Assembly: GCF_000332195.1 (NCBI RefSeq)
Contig: NZ_KB235922.1
Coordinates: forward strand, 5,057,322-5,121,321
DNA: 64,000 nucleotides
Source of the DNA: Pleurocapsa sp. PCC 7319
GTDB lineage: Bacteria; Cyanobacteriota; Cyanobacteriia; Cyanobacteriales; Xenococcaceae
Direction: 5' to 3'
The translations under genes were made by a program, and so were the position numbers. Under the pieces are notes generated by a model. It saw nothing but the letters and a program-made list of their open reading frames with translations, made no database searches and was not told the DNA's origin. Shown here one piece after another: positions 56,798 to 64,000 of the stretch. Position 1 is the stretch's first letter; each line of letters starts with the position of its first letter.

Positions 56798-57718
56798 TTA
56801 AGCCTTCCCCTCTTTCTCCTGAACTAATCGATCCAGTTCTTGTTGCATCTGCTCGTAAACTTGACGATAGCATTGCTCGACATATTCGCGATCGCGAGCT
56901 GCTGACTCTCCATATCGCTCAAAAACGATAGCTGGGCATACCCGAGTGTGTAGAGAGATCGGCAGAGGAATATTAGGTAAAGGACCAAAGGCAATACCCC
57001 AAGGCAGGCCAAGGTAAATCGGAAATACTCCAGGATCGAAACCTCCTAACCAAGGTAGCCCCCACTTATGCAATTGCTGTAATTGAGGGTAAATATCTGC
57101 CAGCACAATTAAGGTAGAATGTGCTCCGTGAGAAATAAACGGGATAATCGGGGCTTCTTCCTGCAAAGCTAATTTGATAAATCCCTTATGACCATGAAAA
57201 TAGATCTTGTTTCGCAGAGAATAGGGTCGAAAAACGTCGTTAGCTCCCCCTGGATAGATTAAAACAGCAGCATCTCGACGCAGTGCCGCCCTAGCTAGCT
57301 CGGGATGGGGTTGAATGGTACCAACTTGCGTCGCCAAGCGAGCTAGACCTGGTAGAACTTGCCAGATTTTGGGTTCCATTAAGGCATAGGCTAATCGGTC
57401 AGTGCCAAATTGTCGGAACCAATCATAGGTCATCATCACAGTATCAGGAGCTGCCAATCCACCATTATGAGAACCGATCAATAGCACTTTTCCGGTTTCA
57501 GGAATGTTTTCCCAGCCATCGGTTTGCACCCGAAAATAATACTGATATATCCAACCAAAAAAAGGTATTAGTTGTTCAATTATCTTCGGATCTCGATCGT
57601 CCAGTGACCAACCAGTGAAGGTCTCAGGGTTTGCAGATAATGCTTTGAGATATAAATCTGCAAATATTCTTGCAGATGGAATTATGGAGAGTAGATTTTG
57701 AGGCTGTCGATGGTTCAT
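56798..57718 (-). CDS. PlsC-like lysophospholipid/glycerolipid acyltransferase
   Basis: The 306 residues have the acyltransferase block I (LIGSHNGGLAAPDTVM, His then Asp seven residues later), block III-like YPGGANDVFRP and the substrate-binding PIIPFISHG. The overall pattern matches the diacylglycerol/lyso-lipid acyltransferase group found in cyanobacteria. It probably transfers acyl groups to a lysolipid or lipid alcohol. It is the downstream neighbour of the thrC gene on the same strand. Confidence 0.8.
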   Translation of the reverse strand: MNHRQPQNLLSIIPSARIFADLYLKALSANPETFTGWSLDDRDPKIIEQLIPFFGWIYQYYFRVQTDGWENIPETGKVLLIGSHNGGLAAPDTVMMTYDWFRQFGTDRLAYALMEPKIWQVLPGLARLATQVGTIQPHPELARAALRRDAAVLIYPGGANDVFRPYSLRNKIYFHGHKGFIKLALQEEAPIIPFISHGAHSTLIVLADIYPQLQQLHKWGLPWLGGFDPGVFPIYLGLPWGIAFGPLPNIPLPISLHTRVCPAIVFERYGESAARDREYVEQCYRQVYEQMQQELDRLVQEKEGKA

Positions 57719-57899
57719 TTATTAGCCTGACAATACTCTTTCAATCAAAAATTGATCTTATATCTTATTTTACTCTGATGATGATATGGTGATTAGCTTA
57801 ACTACTACCCGGAGTGCAATAACCTGAAAATATCTTTACCGAATCATCTAACCTGCTAATTGCCTCGATTATTTTCAAGCGGTCACACCCTAAGTAATT

Positions 57900-59012
57900 T
57901 CAAAATCCCATGACTTTAGCTACTTTCTCTAAATCATTCGGTATTCCTTGCTTAAGTTGATTTTGGCTATGTTTAACCGCACAGTCGGGATCCTTGAGAC
58001 CATTTCCCGTTAGAACACAGACCACCGTAGCATTATCAGGTACTTGCTCTTTGACTTTGAGTAAGCCAGCTACCGAAGCTGCACTGGCAGGCTCACAAAA
58101 AACACCTTCTTCTGATGCCAAGAGGCGATAAGCATCTAAAATTTCAGTGTCGGTGACAGGATTAAATTCTCCACCACTAGCTTCTCTAACAGCGATCGCT
58201 TTATGCCAGTTGGCAGGATTACCAATTCTGATCGCAGTTGCCAGGGTGTCAGGATTCTTAACCGGTTCACCTGATACTAAAGGAGCTGCCCCTGCAGCTT
58301 GAAAACCCATCATTTTTGGAAGTCGAGCGCATTTTCCTGCCTGATGATATTCAGTAAATCCCATCCAATAAGCACTAATATTTCCCGCATTACCCACAGG
58401 AATACATAGCCAATCAGGCGCATCTCCTAAAACATCAACAACTTCAAAAGCGGCGGTCTTTTGACCCTGCAAGCGATAGGGATTAACTGAATTAACCAAG
58501 GTGACAGGATAATTTTCTGATAGCTGACGGACGATATCTAAGGCATCATCAAAGTTACCGTTAATAGCAATTACCTCCGCACCATAAAGCAGAGCCTGAG
58601 CTAATTTACCCAAAGCTACATAGCCATCGGGGATCACTACAAATGCCTTCATATCTGCGCGACGAGCATAAGCAGCAGCGGCGGCGGAAGTATTGCCTGT
58701 ACTAGCGCAAATTACAGCTTTTGCCCCTTCCTCCTTAGCTTTGGAAATTGCCATGGTCATACCACGGTCCTTAAAGCTGCCTGTTGGATTTAAACCATCG
58801 TATTTGACATATACTTTCACACCACGACCAATCTTAGCCGCAATTCCCGGAACAGGAATTAAGGGAGTATTTCCTTCAAGCAAAGTAACAACAGGAGTAG
58901 CTTTACTCACTGGTAAGTAGGAACGATAGGTTTCGATTAAACCTTGCCAGTTATTCGCACCTTTAGCAATGTTTGGATAAGATAAGTTGGTCGGGGGGAT
59001 ACTCAGAGTCAC
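57900..59012 (-). CDS. thrC: Threonine synthase
   Basis: The 370-residue PLP enzyme has the lysine loop [20 protein letters not shown] and the phosphate loop [10 protein letters not shown]. The order of motifs fits the plant/cyanobacterial-type threonine synthase, which converts O-phosphohomoserine to threonine. No regulatory domain is visible. Confidence 0.95.
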   Translation of the reverse strand: MTLSIPPTNLSYPNIAKGANNWQGLIETYRSYLPVSKATPVVTLLEGNTPLIPVPGIAAKIGRGVKVYVKYDGLNPTGSFKDRGMTMAISKAKEEGAKAVICASTGNTSAAAAAYARRADMKAFVVIPDGYVALGKLAQALLYGAEVIAINGNFDDALDIVRQLSENYPVTLVNSVNPYRLQGQKTAAFEVVDVLGDAPDWLCIPVGNAGNISAYWMGFTEYHQAGKCARLPKMMGFQAAGAAPLVSGEPVKNPDTLATAIRIGNPANWHKAIAVREASGGEFNPVTDTEILDAYRLLASEEGVFCEPASAASVAGLLKVKEQVPDNATVVCVLTGNGLKDPDCAVKHSQNQLKQGIPNDLEKVAKVMGF

Positions 59013-59131
59013 AGTCTGTTTCGGTTAATGTTTAACAATTATCGATCAACAGTGATGGTGAGTTAACAGTTTTGAAGTACCTGAGATAAATAACTACCTA
59101 CATTTACCTCAAAACTGATCACTGAAACTGC

Positions 59132-60592
59132 TTACTGTTCAATAATTACTTCCGATCTTATCTTACCTTGGGGCTTAGTTCTAGGAAGTGATTTAGAGCT
59201 GTTATAGCTACCTTTACGAGAAGGACGATTTCTCTTGCCTTTGACCACAGGCTTAACAAAACTATCCTGAGGCACATCCCAATCTCCTTTCATCCAGTTA
59301 GGACAATCGCGATCATATACCATTTGTAGTGCTGCTGCTGCAATAGCTTGAGCATCGTATTCATCACTCAATTCTCGAACCAGCGGTAAGAAGGATGCCA
59401 TTCTTTCCCCTGCCAAGGTCTCTTTGATTTTTGCCTGTAGCTTGCCAATTCGTTTGGCTTCTACCTGAGTTCGGTTAGGAATTTGAGCAATATCAAGCTT
59501 CGTCCGTAAACGACGTTCGATCTGTCTAAGAGTACGGCGATCTCCTGATTGAGCAATGGCGATCGCTGTTCCAGTTTTACCAGCACGTCCTGTACGACCA
59601 ATACGGTGAATATAAGTCTCGGTATTATCAGGTAAGTCGTAGTTGATAACGTGAGATAAATCTTGTACGTCTAATCCTCTAGCAGCGATATCAGTAGCCA
59701 CGACCATTTTGATTTTGCCATCGCGAAAACGTTTAACTAGTCTTTCACGCTGCATTTGGCTCAGGTTGCCATGATATTCATCAACACTGTGTCCAGCCTC
59801 CTGTAATTTGCTGGCGAGTTCACTAGCAGTGCGTTTAGTCCTCACAAAGATAATTGCGGATTCTGGCTCTTCAATTTCTAGGATAGGCTGCAATGCTTTG
59901 ATTTTTTGCCAACCACGAGGAACCATATAAACGTGTTGATCGATTCTAGTTGGAGCTGCTTCTTTCTGTCTAACTGTCAAAGTTACAGGAGAAATTAGAA
60001 AGTTTTTGATTAAATCCTTAATTTCTCTGGGCATGGTGGCAGACAAACAAGCTGTTTGCCTTTCCTGAGGTGCTTGACGCAAAATTTTCTTAATATCATC
60101 AATGAAACCCATACTTAGCATTTCATCGGCTTCATCTAAAATTGCTAGCTTTAGATGATCTAGATTGAGTTCTCTGCGCTCTAGGAGGTCAATTACTCGT
60201 CCTGGAGTACCAACTACAATCTGAACTCCTCGGCGTAATCTACTGATTTGCCTTTCAATAGATTGACCACCATAAACAGTCAGAGAGTAGACTCTACTCT
60301 CTCTAGAAGAAAAGTCCTGAATTGCTTGACCAACCTGTTGAGCTAATTCTCTAGTGGGAGTCAGAATCAACGCTTGTACCGCTTTGTTGTGAGCGTCAAC
60401 GATTTCTAGTGCCGGCAAAGAAAAAGCCGCTGTTTTTCCTGTCCCAGTTTGTGATTGACCTACAATATCTCTACCTTCTAATAAAGCGGGAATTGCCTGT
60501 TGTTGTATTTGTGTCGGCTCTGTAAAACCAAGTTGCTCTAGTTTTGCTAAACAAGCGTCTGATAATCCTAAATCGTTGAAAGTTACTGTCAT
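59132..60592 (-). CDS. DEAD-box RNA helicase, CrhR/DeaD-like
   Basis: The 486-residue protein has every DEAD-box motif: Q motif region TEPTQIQQQAIPAL, SQTGTGKTAA (I), PTRELAQQ (Ia), DEADEMLSMGF (II), SATMPRE (III), VATDIAARGLDVQ (V) and HRIGRTGRAG (VI). The C-terminal 90 residues are basic (RRSRKGSYNS-like). Length and C-terminal domain match CrhR, the cyanobacterial cold- and redox-regulated helicase, though this window alone cannot prove orthology. It unwinds RNA duplexes. Confidence 0.92.
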   Translation of the reverse strand: MTVTFNDLGLSDACLAKLEQLGFTEPTQIQQQAIPALLEGRDIVGQSQTGTGKTAAFSLPALEIVDAHNKAVQALILTPTRELAQQVGQAIQDFSSRESRVYSLTVYGGQSIERQISRLRRGVQIVVGTPGRVIDLLERRELNLDHLKLAILDEADEMLSMGFIDDIKKILRQAPQERQTACLSATMPREIKDLIKNFLISPVTLTVRQKEAAPTRIDQHVYMVPRGWQKIKALQPILEIEEPESAIIFVRTKRTASELASKLQEAGHSVDEYHGNLSQMQRERLVKRFRDGKIKMVVATDIAARGLDVQDLSHVINYDLPDNTETYIHRIGRTGRAGKTGTAIAIAQSGDRRTLRQIERRLRTKLDIAQIPNRTQVEAKRIGKLQAKIKETLAGERMASFLPLVRELSDEYDAQAIAAAALQMVYDRDCPNWMKGDWDVPQDSFVKPVVKGKRNRPSRKGSYNSSKSLPRTKPQGKIRSEVIIEQ

Positions 60593-60721
60593 AATAAGTT
60601 TATGTTACTTTTACTTTGATATTTACTAAATGTGCAGTTTTGTACCGCTAGAGGTTATTAGTAGCTCTATATGCTTTTGATTAGAGACACTTCGATTTCT
60701 TATAATTTGTCAACAACCAAA

Positions 60722-62059
60722 CTAGACTGTTGCATAAGCTGCCACGGGAGCAGCTTCCCCATAAAGGTCATAAACATCCGCGGCAGTGATATTTACAGAG
60801 ATTATTGAACCCAAAGAAGCTTCTCCGCGAACGTATACGAGTCCGTCGACTTCTGGGGCAAATTGTTTGGCTCGACCAATCAGTTGACCAGTCCCAGGAT
60901 GCTCTTGTTCAATTAAAACTTCTAGCTGTCTGCCAACATATGCTTGATTTTTAGCTGCTGCGATTGGTTGCTGCACCTGCATAAGAAAATCTCTACGGTA
61001 AGCACTAATCTCAGGAGCAACTTGGTTATTCATACTGTATGCTGGTGTTTCCTCTTCAGGAGAAAAAGTAAATACACCTACATGATTGAATTGGTGTCGC
61101 TCTACAAACTCTACTAGATGCTGAAAATGGGCATCTGTTTCCCCAGGAAAACCCACTATAAATGTGGTACGCAAAACTGCCTCTGGTAGTTCCTGTTTGA
61201 TCCGTTCAATGATGGCATCGTTAACCCTTCCTTGCCAAGGACGATTCATTGCTCGCAAAATTTCGGGATGAGAATGTTGCAACGGTAAATCGAGATAGGG
61301 AAGTACGTTAGGAGTGTTTTTGATGGCAGAAATAACTTCTGTTGTTAATCCTGTAGGATAGGCGTAGTGTATCCTAATCCAAGGAATATCAACCTTACCC
61401 AGCTCAATTAAAAGTTCTGCCAGCATGGGTTTGCCATATAAATCCATGCCGTAGTTAGTTGTGATTTGGGAGATGAGAATTATTTCTTGCACTCCCTGGG
61501 ATGCTAACAAGTTGGCTTCGGCGACTATTGACTCGATAGAGCGGGATCTTTGGTTGCCTCTGAGATGGGGAATAATACAAAAAGCACAGCGATAGTTGCA
61601 GCCTTCGGCTACTCTAAGATAAGCCACACCCTCTGTGGTAGTTCGATAGCGAGGAACTGTTTCATCGGCAATGTAAACTGGTTCTGCGGTAATTTCTTGA
61701 ACTCTTTCACCTGTTTCGGTGCGCTCAATGACGTTGACAATTTTATGATAGTCACCACTACCAACTAGGGCAACAGCCTCGGGCAACTCTTCTAACAGCT
61801 CTCCCTTAAAGTGCTGCGCCATACAGCCAGTAATCACAATTTTTTTATCGGCTTCAGCTAACTCAACCAAAGTACGAACTGATTCTTCTCTTGCCTCTTG
61901 AATAAAGCTGCAAGTGTTAACGATTACATAATCTGCCAGTTCTTCATTGGAATCTATTTGGTAACCTGCTTGAGCCAGTAAGCCCAGCATATGTTCTGAA
62001 TCTATACGGTTTTTTTCACATCCCAAGTGGGATATGGCTATAGTTGGCTTGTTTGCCAT
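60722..62059 (-). CDS. rimO: Ribosomal protein S12 methylthiotransferase RimO
   Basis: The 445 residues have the MTTase N-domain with Cys in [19 protein letters not shown] and ITGCMAQ, the radical SAM CxxxCxxC in [20 protein letters not shown], and a C-terminal TRAM domain. These are the RimO/MiaB family marks; the sequence [12 protein letters not shown] and the absence of a tRNA-specific extension favour RimO. It adds a methylthio group to an Asp of S12. Confidence 0.93.
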   Translation of the reverse strand: MANKPTIAISHLGCEKNRIDSEHMLGLLAQAGYQIDSNEELADYVIVNTCSFIQEAREESVRTLVELAEADKKIVITGCMAQHFKGELLEELPEAVALVGSGDYHKIVNVIERTETGERVQEITAEPVYIADETVPRYRTTTEGVAYLRVAEGCNYRCAFCIIPHLRGNQRSRSIESIVAEANLLASQGVQEIILISQITTNYGMDLYGKPMLAELLIELGKVDIPWIRIHYAYPTGLTTEVISAIKNTPNVLPYLDLPLQHSHPEILRAMNRPWQGRVNDAIIERIKQELPEAVLRTTFIVGFPGETDAHFQHLVEFVERHQFNHVGVFTFSPEEETPAYSMNNQVAPEISAYRRDFLMQVQQPIAAAKNQAYVGRQLEVLIEQEHPGTGQLIGRAKQFAPEVDGLVYVRGEASLGSIISVNITAADVYDLYGEAAPVAAYATV

Positions 62060-62611
62060 TCTTTATCCTAATTTTAAGACCAATACAAAAAATAATTTAT
62101 GAATTTGTATGATTACGAGCATTTACTTCGACGTAAGTGGACGAAGAACACTCTGAACATCGGTCAGACTCAATATCTTTCTTAGTGGAGCTTTACTCCC
62201 TGATCTGCAATGGCTTCATAAACAACTATAGAAAATGGCTACAGTCGAAGATTGTAAGCTTGTCAGATCAACTGTTGGACTTAACTCCCTAGTTTCGCGG
62301 CGAAGCAGGAGCTAACCAGACAGTTATTTCCGCAAAACTATATTTTATTTTAAGACACCGCTTCTGACGGGTTGGAAATTATGAAAGACCAAACATATCT
62401 GCTGAGATACGTAAATAACCTTTTCGTTAAAATATATTAACAGATAAAACCATCAGTGGGAAATTAAAAGTATCAAAATCCCGACCTCTATCTCCAAAAT
62501 CACTGAGAAATCAGACCTGATGGAAGTGTGTACAGTATCAAGCTTTGTCTGAGATAATAATAACTTTTGAAGAGGAGAAAAAACTGGCATGGTGGAGTCA
62601 AAGAAATAAAA
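62060..62611. other. Long leader region before btpA
   Basis: No gene is present apart from a mini-frame near the end. Visible structures are an ATACAAA/TTTGTAT stem (62083-62110) and an imperfect hairpin at about 62289-62320 (CTCC, then TTTCGC-G-GCGAAG, then GGAG). AGAGGAG at about 62571 precedes the mini-frame. The length of the spacer leaves room for a long btpA leader. Confidence 0.5.
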
Positions 62612-63460
62612 GTGGAATTAAAACAAATTTTTAAAGCAAATAATCCGGTAATTGGTGTGGTTCATTTATCTCCTTTGCCTACTTCTCCTCGTTGGAAAGG
62701 TAAGCTTCAAGAGGTGATTGCTAGAGCCGAACAAGAAGCAACTGCACTTTCAGCAGGTGGAGTTGACGGCATTATTATTGAAAACTTTTTTGATGCTCCT
62801 TTTTCTAAAGAGTGTGTCGATCCAGCGGTGGTCAGTGCCATGACCCTGATCGTCGATCGCTTAAAAGGTATGGTCATGCTGCCGATGGGGATCAATGTTT
62901 TGCGTAACGATGCCCGAAGTGCTATGGCGATCGCTAGCTGTACCGACATTCAGTTTATTCGTGTAAATGTCTTAACGGGAGTTATGGCAACAGACCAGGG
63001 CATAATTGAAGGAAAAGCCCACGAATTACTCAGATACCGTCGGGAATTAGGGTCAGAAGTCGCTATTTTGGCAGATGTCTTAGTCAAACATGCCCGTCCT
63101 TTGGGTACACCTAATTTAACTACTGCTGTGCAGGACACTATTCAACGGGGATTAGCAGATGGAGTAATTCTCTCGGGATGGGCAACGGGTAGTCCTCCTA
63201 CCCAAGAAGATTTGGAATTGGCATCTGCCGCCGCTGCTGATACTCCTGTATTTATTGGTAGTGGGGCTAATTGGGAGAATATCCCCCAACTGATGCAAGC
63301 AGCAGATGGCGTAATTGTTTCTAGCTCTCTCAAACGCTATGGCAAAATCAGTGAAACTATTGATCCCATTCGAGTGTCTCAATTTGTGGAAGCCGCAAAA
63401 TCAACTGTGAAACAGGAAAATAAAGTAAAGTCAAATACCTCGATTAAACAATTCAATTAG
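62612..63460 (+). CDS. btpA: Photosystem I biogenesis protein BtpA
   Basis: Using the GTG at 62612 gives 282 residues that start VELKQIFKANNPVIGVVHLS, the normal family start. The longer frame to a TTG at 62567 would include the AGAGGAG sequence and so is less likely. The body has GVDGIIIENFFDAPF and FIGSGANWENIPQLM, matching the TIM-barrel BtpA family. The protein is needed for stable accumulation of photosystem I reaction-centre proteins on thylakoid membranes. A six-codon frame sits just before the start. Confidence 0.92.
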   Translation: MELKQIFKANNPVIGVVHLSPLPTSPRWKGKLQEVIARAEQEATALSAGGVDGIIIENFFDAPFSKECVDPAVVSAMTLIVDRLKGMVMLPMGINVLRNDARSAMAIASCTDIQFIRVNVLTGVMATDQGIIEGKAHELLRYRRELGSEVAILADVLVKHARPLGTPNLTTAVQDTIQRGLADGVILSGWATGSPPTQEDLELASAAAADTPVFIGSGANWENIPQLMQAADGVIVSSSLKRYGKISETIDPIRVSQFVEAAKSTVKQENKVKSNTSIKQFN

Positions 63461-63567
63461 TTCAACACAAGCTGAATTTCAACACAAGCTATAATTTGGA
63501 CAATAAAAAAGCTATTGATTATTAGCCGTCAGTTATTAGTAGTTCAAGAGATAATTTGTCTCCCAGA

Positions 63568-63588
63568 AGCTAAGAACTAAGAGCTAAC
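63568..63588. repeat. Heptanucleotide tandem repeat, three AGCTAAG-like units
   Basis: AGCTAAG, AACTAAG and AGCTAAC lie in the spacer between btpA and the VKOR gene, the same unit family as at 19819-19853. Confidence 0.7.
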
Positions 63589-63629
63589 AGCTTTTATCTA
63601 ATAATGAACCTATCGATTGATATTTAGTT

Positions 63630-64000
63630 ATGCGCCGCCGACGTTCTTTACCCTGGATTTACCGCTGGTCACGACCGATAATTGGAGCAATAGCAATTGC
63701 GGGAGCAATTCTGACTGCATATTTAACTATCACCAAATTAACTGGAGGCGGTCCCGCTTGCTCTGCTGATGCTGCTGCTGGCTGTGGTGGAGTATTAGAT
63801 AGTGCTTATGCCACAGTTTTTGGTTTGCCCTTAAGCTTATTTGGTTGTATGGCCTATATCAGTATGGCGGTTTTTGCCCTGGTTCCCCTGGCAATTGGTG
63901 CTGATGGCAAAAAGGATCTGAAAAAACAGCTCGAAAACCTTACTTGGTGGCTTTTGCTGGCTGGCAGTATTGCCATGACAGTCTTTAGCGGCTATTTGAT
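63630..64000 (+). CDS. Vitamin K epoxide reductase (VKOR) family protein, 5' part
   Basis: The gene starts at the ATG at 63630 and runs off the window after about 123 codons. The visible part has a basic N-terminus, membrane helix at about 17-37, then a lumenal loop with GGPACSADAAAGCGGVLDS (Cys44 and Cys52), YATVFGLPLSLFG as the second-helix region, and further hydrophobic segments. Plant and cyanobacterial VKORs have this loop and usually a C-terminal thioredoxin domain, which would be outside the window. It oxidises periplasmic or lumenal thiols using quinone. Confidence 0.85.
   Translation, partial: MRRRRSLPWIYRWSRPIIGAIAIAGAILTAYLTITKLTGGGPACSADAAAGCGGVLDSAYATVFGLPLSLFGCMAYISMAVFALVPLAIGADGKKDLKKQLENLTWWLLLAGSIAMTVFSGYL

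Noticed and set aside
62567-62611. Longer BtpA frame starting with TTG at 62567
   Set aside because: It would place the ribosome-binding-like AGAGGAG inside the gene and add residues not seen in the family.

Overview
The window is a chromosomal segment of a cyanobacterium. It carries chlP (geranylgeranyl reductase), btpA (photosystem I biogenesis), a plant-type VKOR, a CYP110-like P450, several cyanobacterial domains of unknown function (DUF1830, DUF4079-like, DUF4327, DUF29, DICT) and many GCGATCGC (HIP1) octamers. The DNA is AT-rich. Intergenic regions hold many heptanucleotide tandem repeats (STRR-like), which suggests a baeocystous, filamentous or large unicellular genome; the species cannot be fixed from this sequence. 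No rRNA, tRNA, CRISPR array or replication origin was recognised.

Layout. 1-10.4 kb: the tail of a probable protein kinase, a degenerate pseudokinase with a PsbP-like domain, a glycosyltransferase, two SDR-type proteins, a Ycf52-like acetyltransferase, an alpha/beta hydrolase, and the glycine-cleavage genes gcvP and gcvH. 10.6-15.5 kb: gamma-glutamyltransferase, a PAF-acetylhydrolase-like enzyme, GNAT, HAD and Uma2 genes. 15.6-19.5 kb: a compact minus-strand cluster (two glutathione S-transferases, two small membrane proteins, one resembling styrene-oxide isomerase, and a thioesterase) beside a TetR regulator. Near-identical palindromes lie before the tetR gene and before the cluster, so it looks like an electrophile or epoxide detoxification operon. 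19.5-30.1 kb: DUF29, pentapeptide-repeat, DICT plus degenerate HD-GYP, radical SAM, DUF1830, DUF4079-like, a LysR gene divergent from a beta-propeller gene, GNAT and P450. 30.1-40.7 kb: an ABC exporter with an unusual tail, gloB, a tautomerase, rplI, a subtilase, DUF4327, an FHA kinase beside a PP2C phosphatase, and a thin [2Fe-2S] ferredoxin. 40.9-49.3 kb: a small membrane protein, a secreted protein, a ferrochelatase-like protein with His-rich tails, chlP, a YefM/YoeB pair, a BI-1 protein, radC, and divergent pyrR/pyrC.

49.3-56.8 kb is the most unusual part. A 1225-residue membrane protein combines an M50/site-2-protease-like N-terminus lacking the catalytic Glu, a GlmS-type class II glutamine amidotransferase whose nucleophile-like Cys is internal (residue 180), a SIS domain, and further membrane segments. 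It overlaps a small upstream gene that recalls helical segments of Tc-toxin A proteins. A MITE-like element lies just downstream of the large gene, and a complete-looking IS200/IS605 element (divergent tnpA/tnpB with matching end hairpins) lies on the other side. 56.1-64 kb returns to housekeeping genes: a lipase-like protein, an acyltransferase, thrC, a DEAD-box helicase, rimO, btpA and the start of a VKOR gene cut by the window edge.

Family assignments come from reading motifs and remembered family features. No database search was run.
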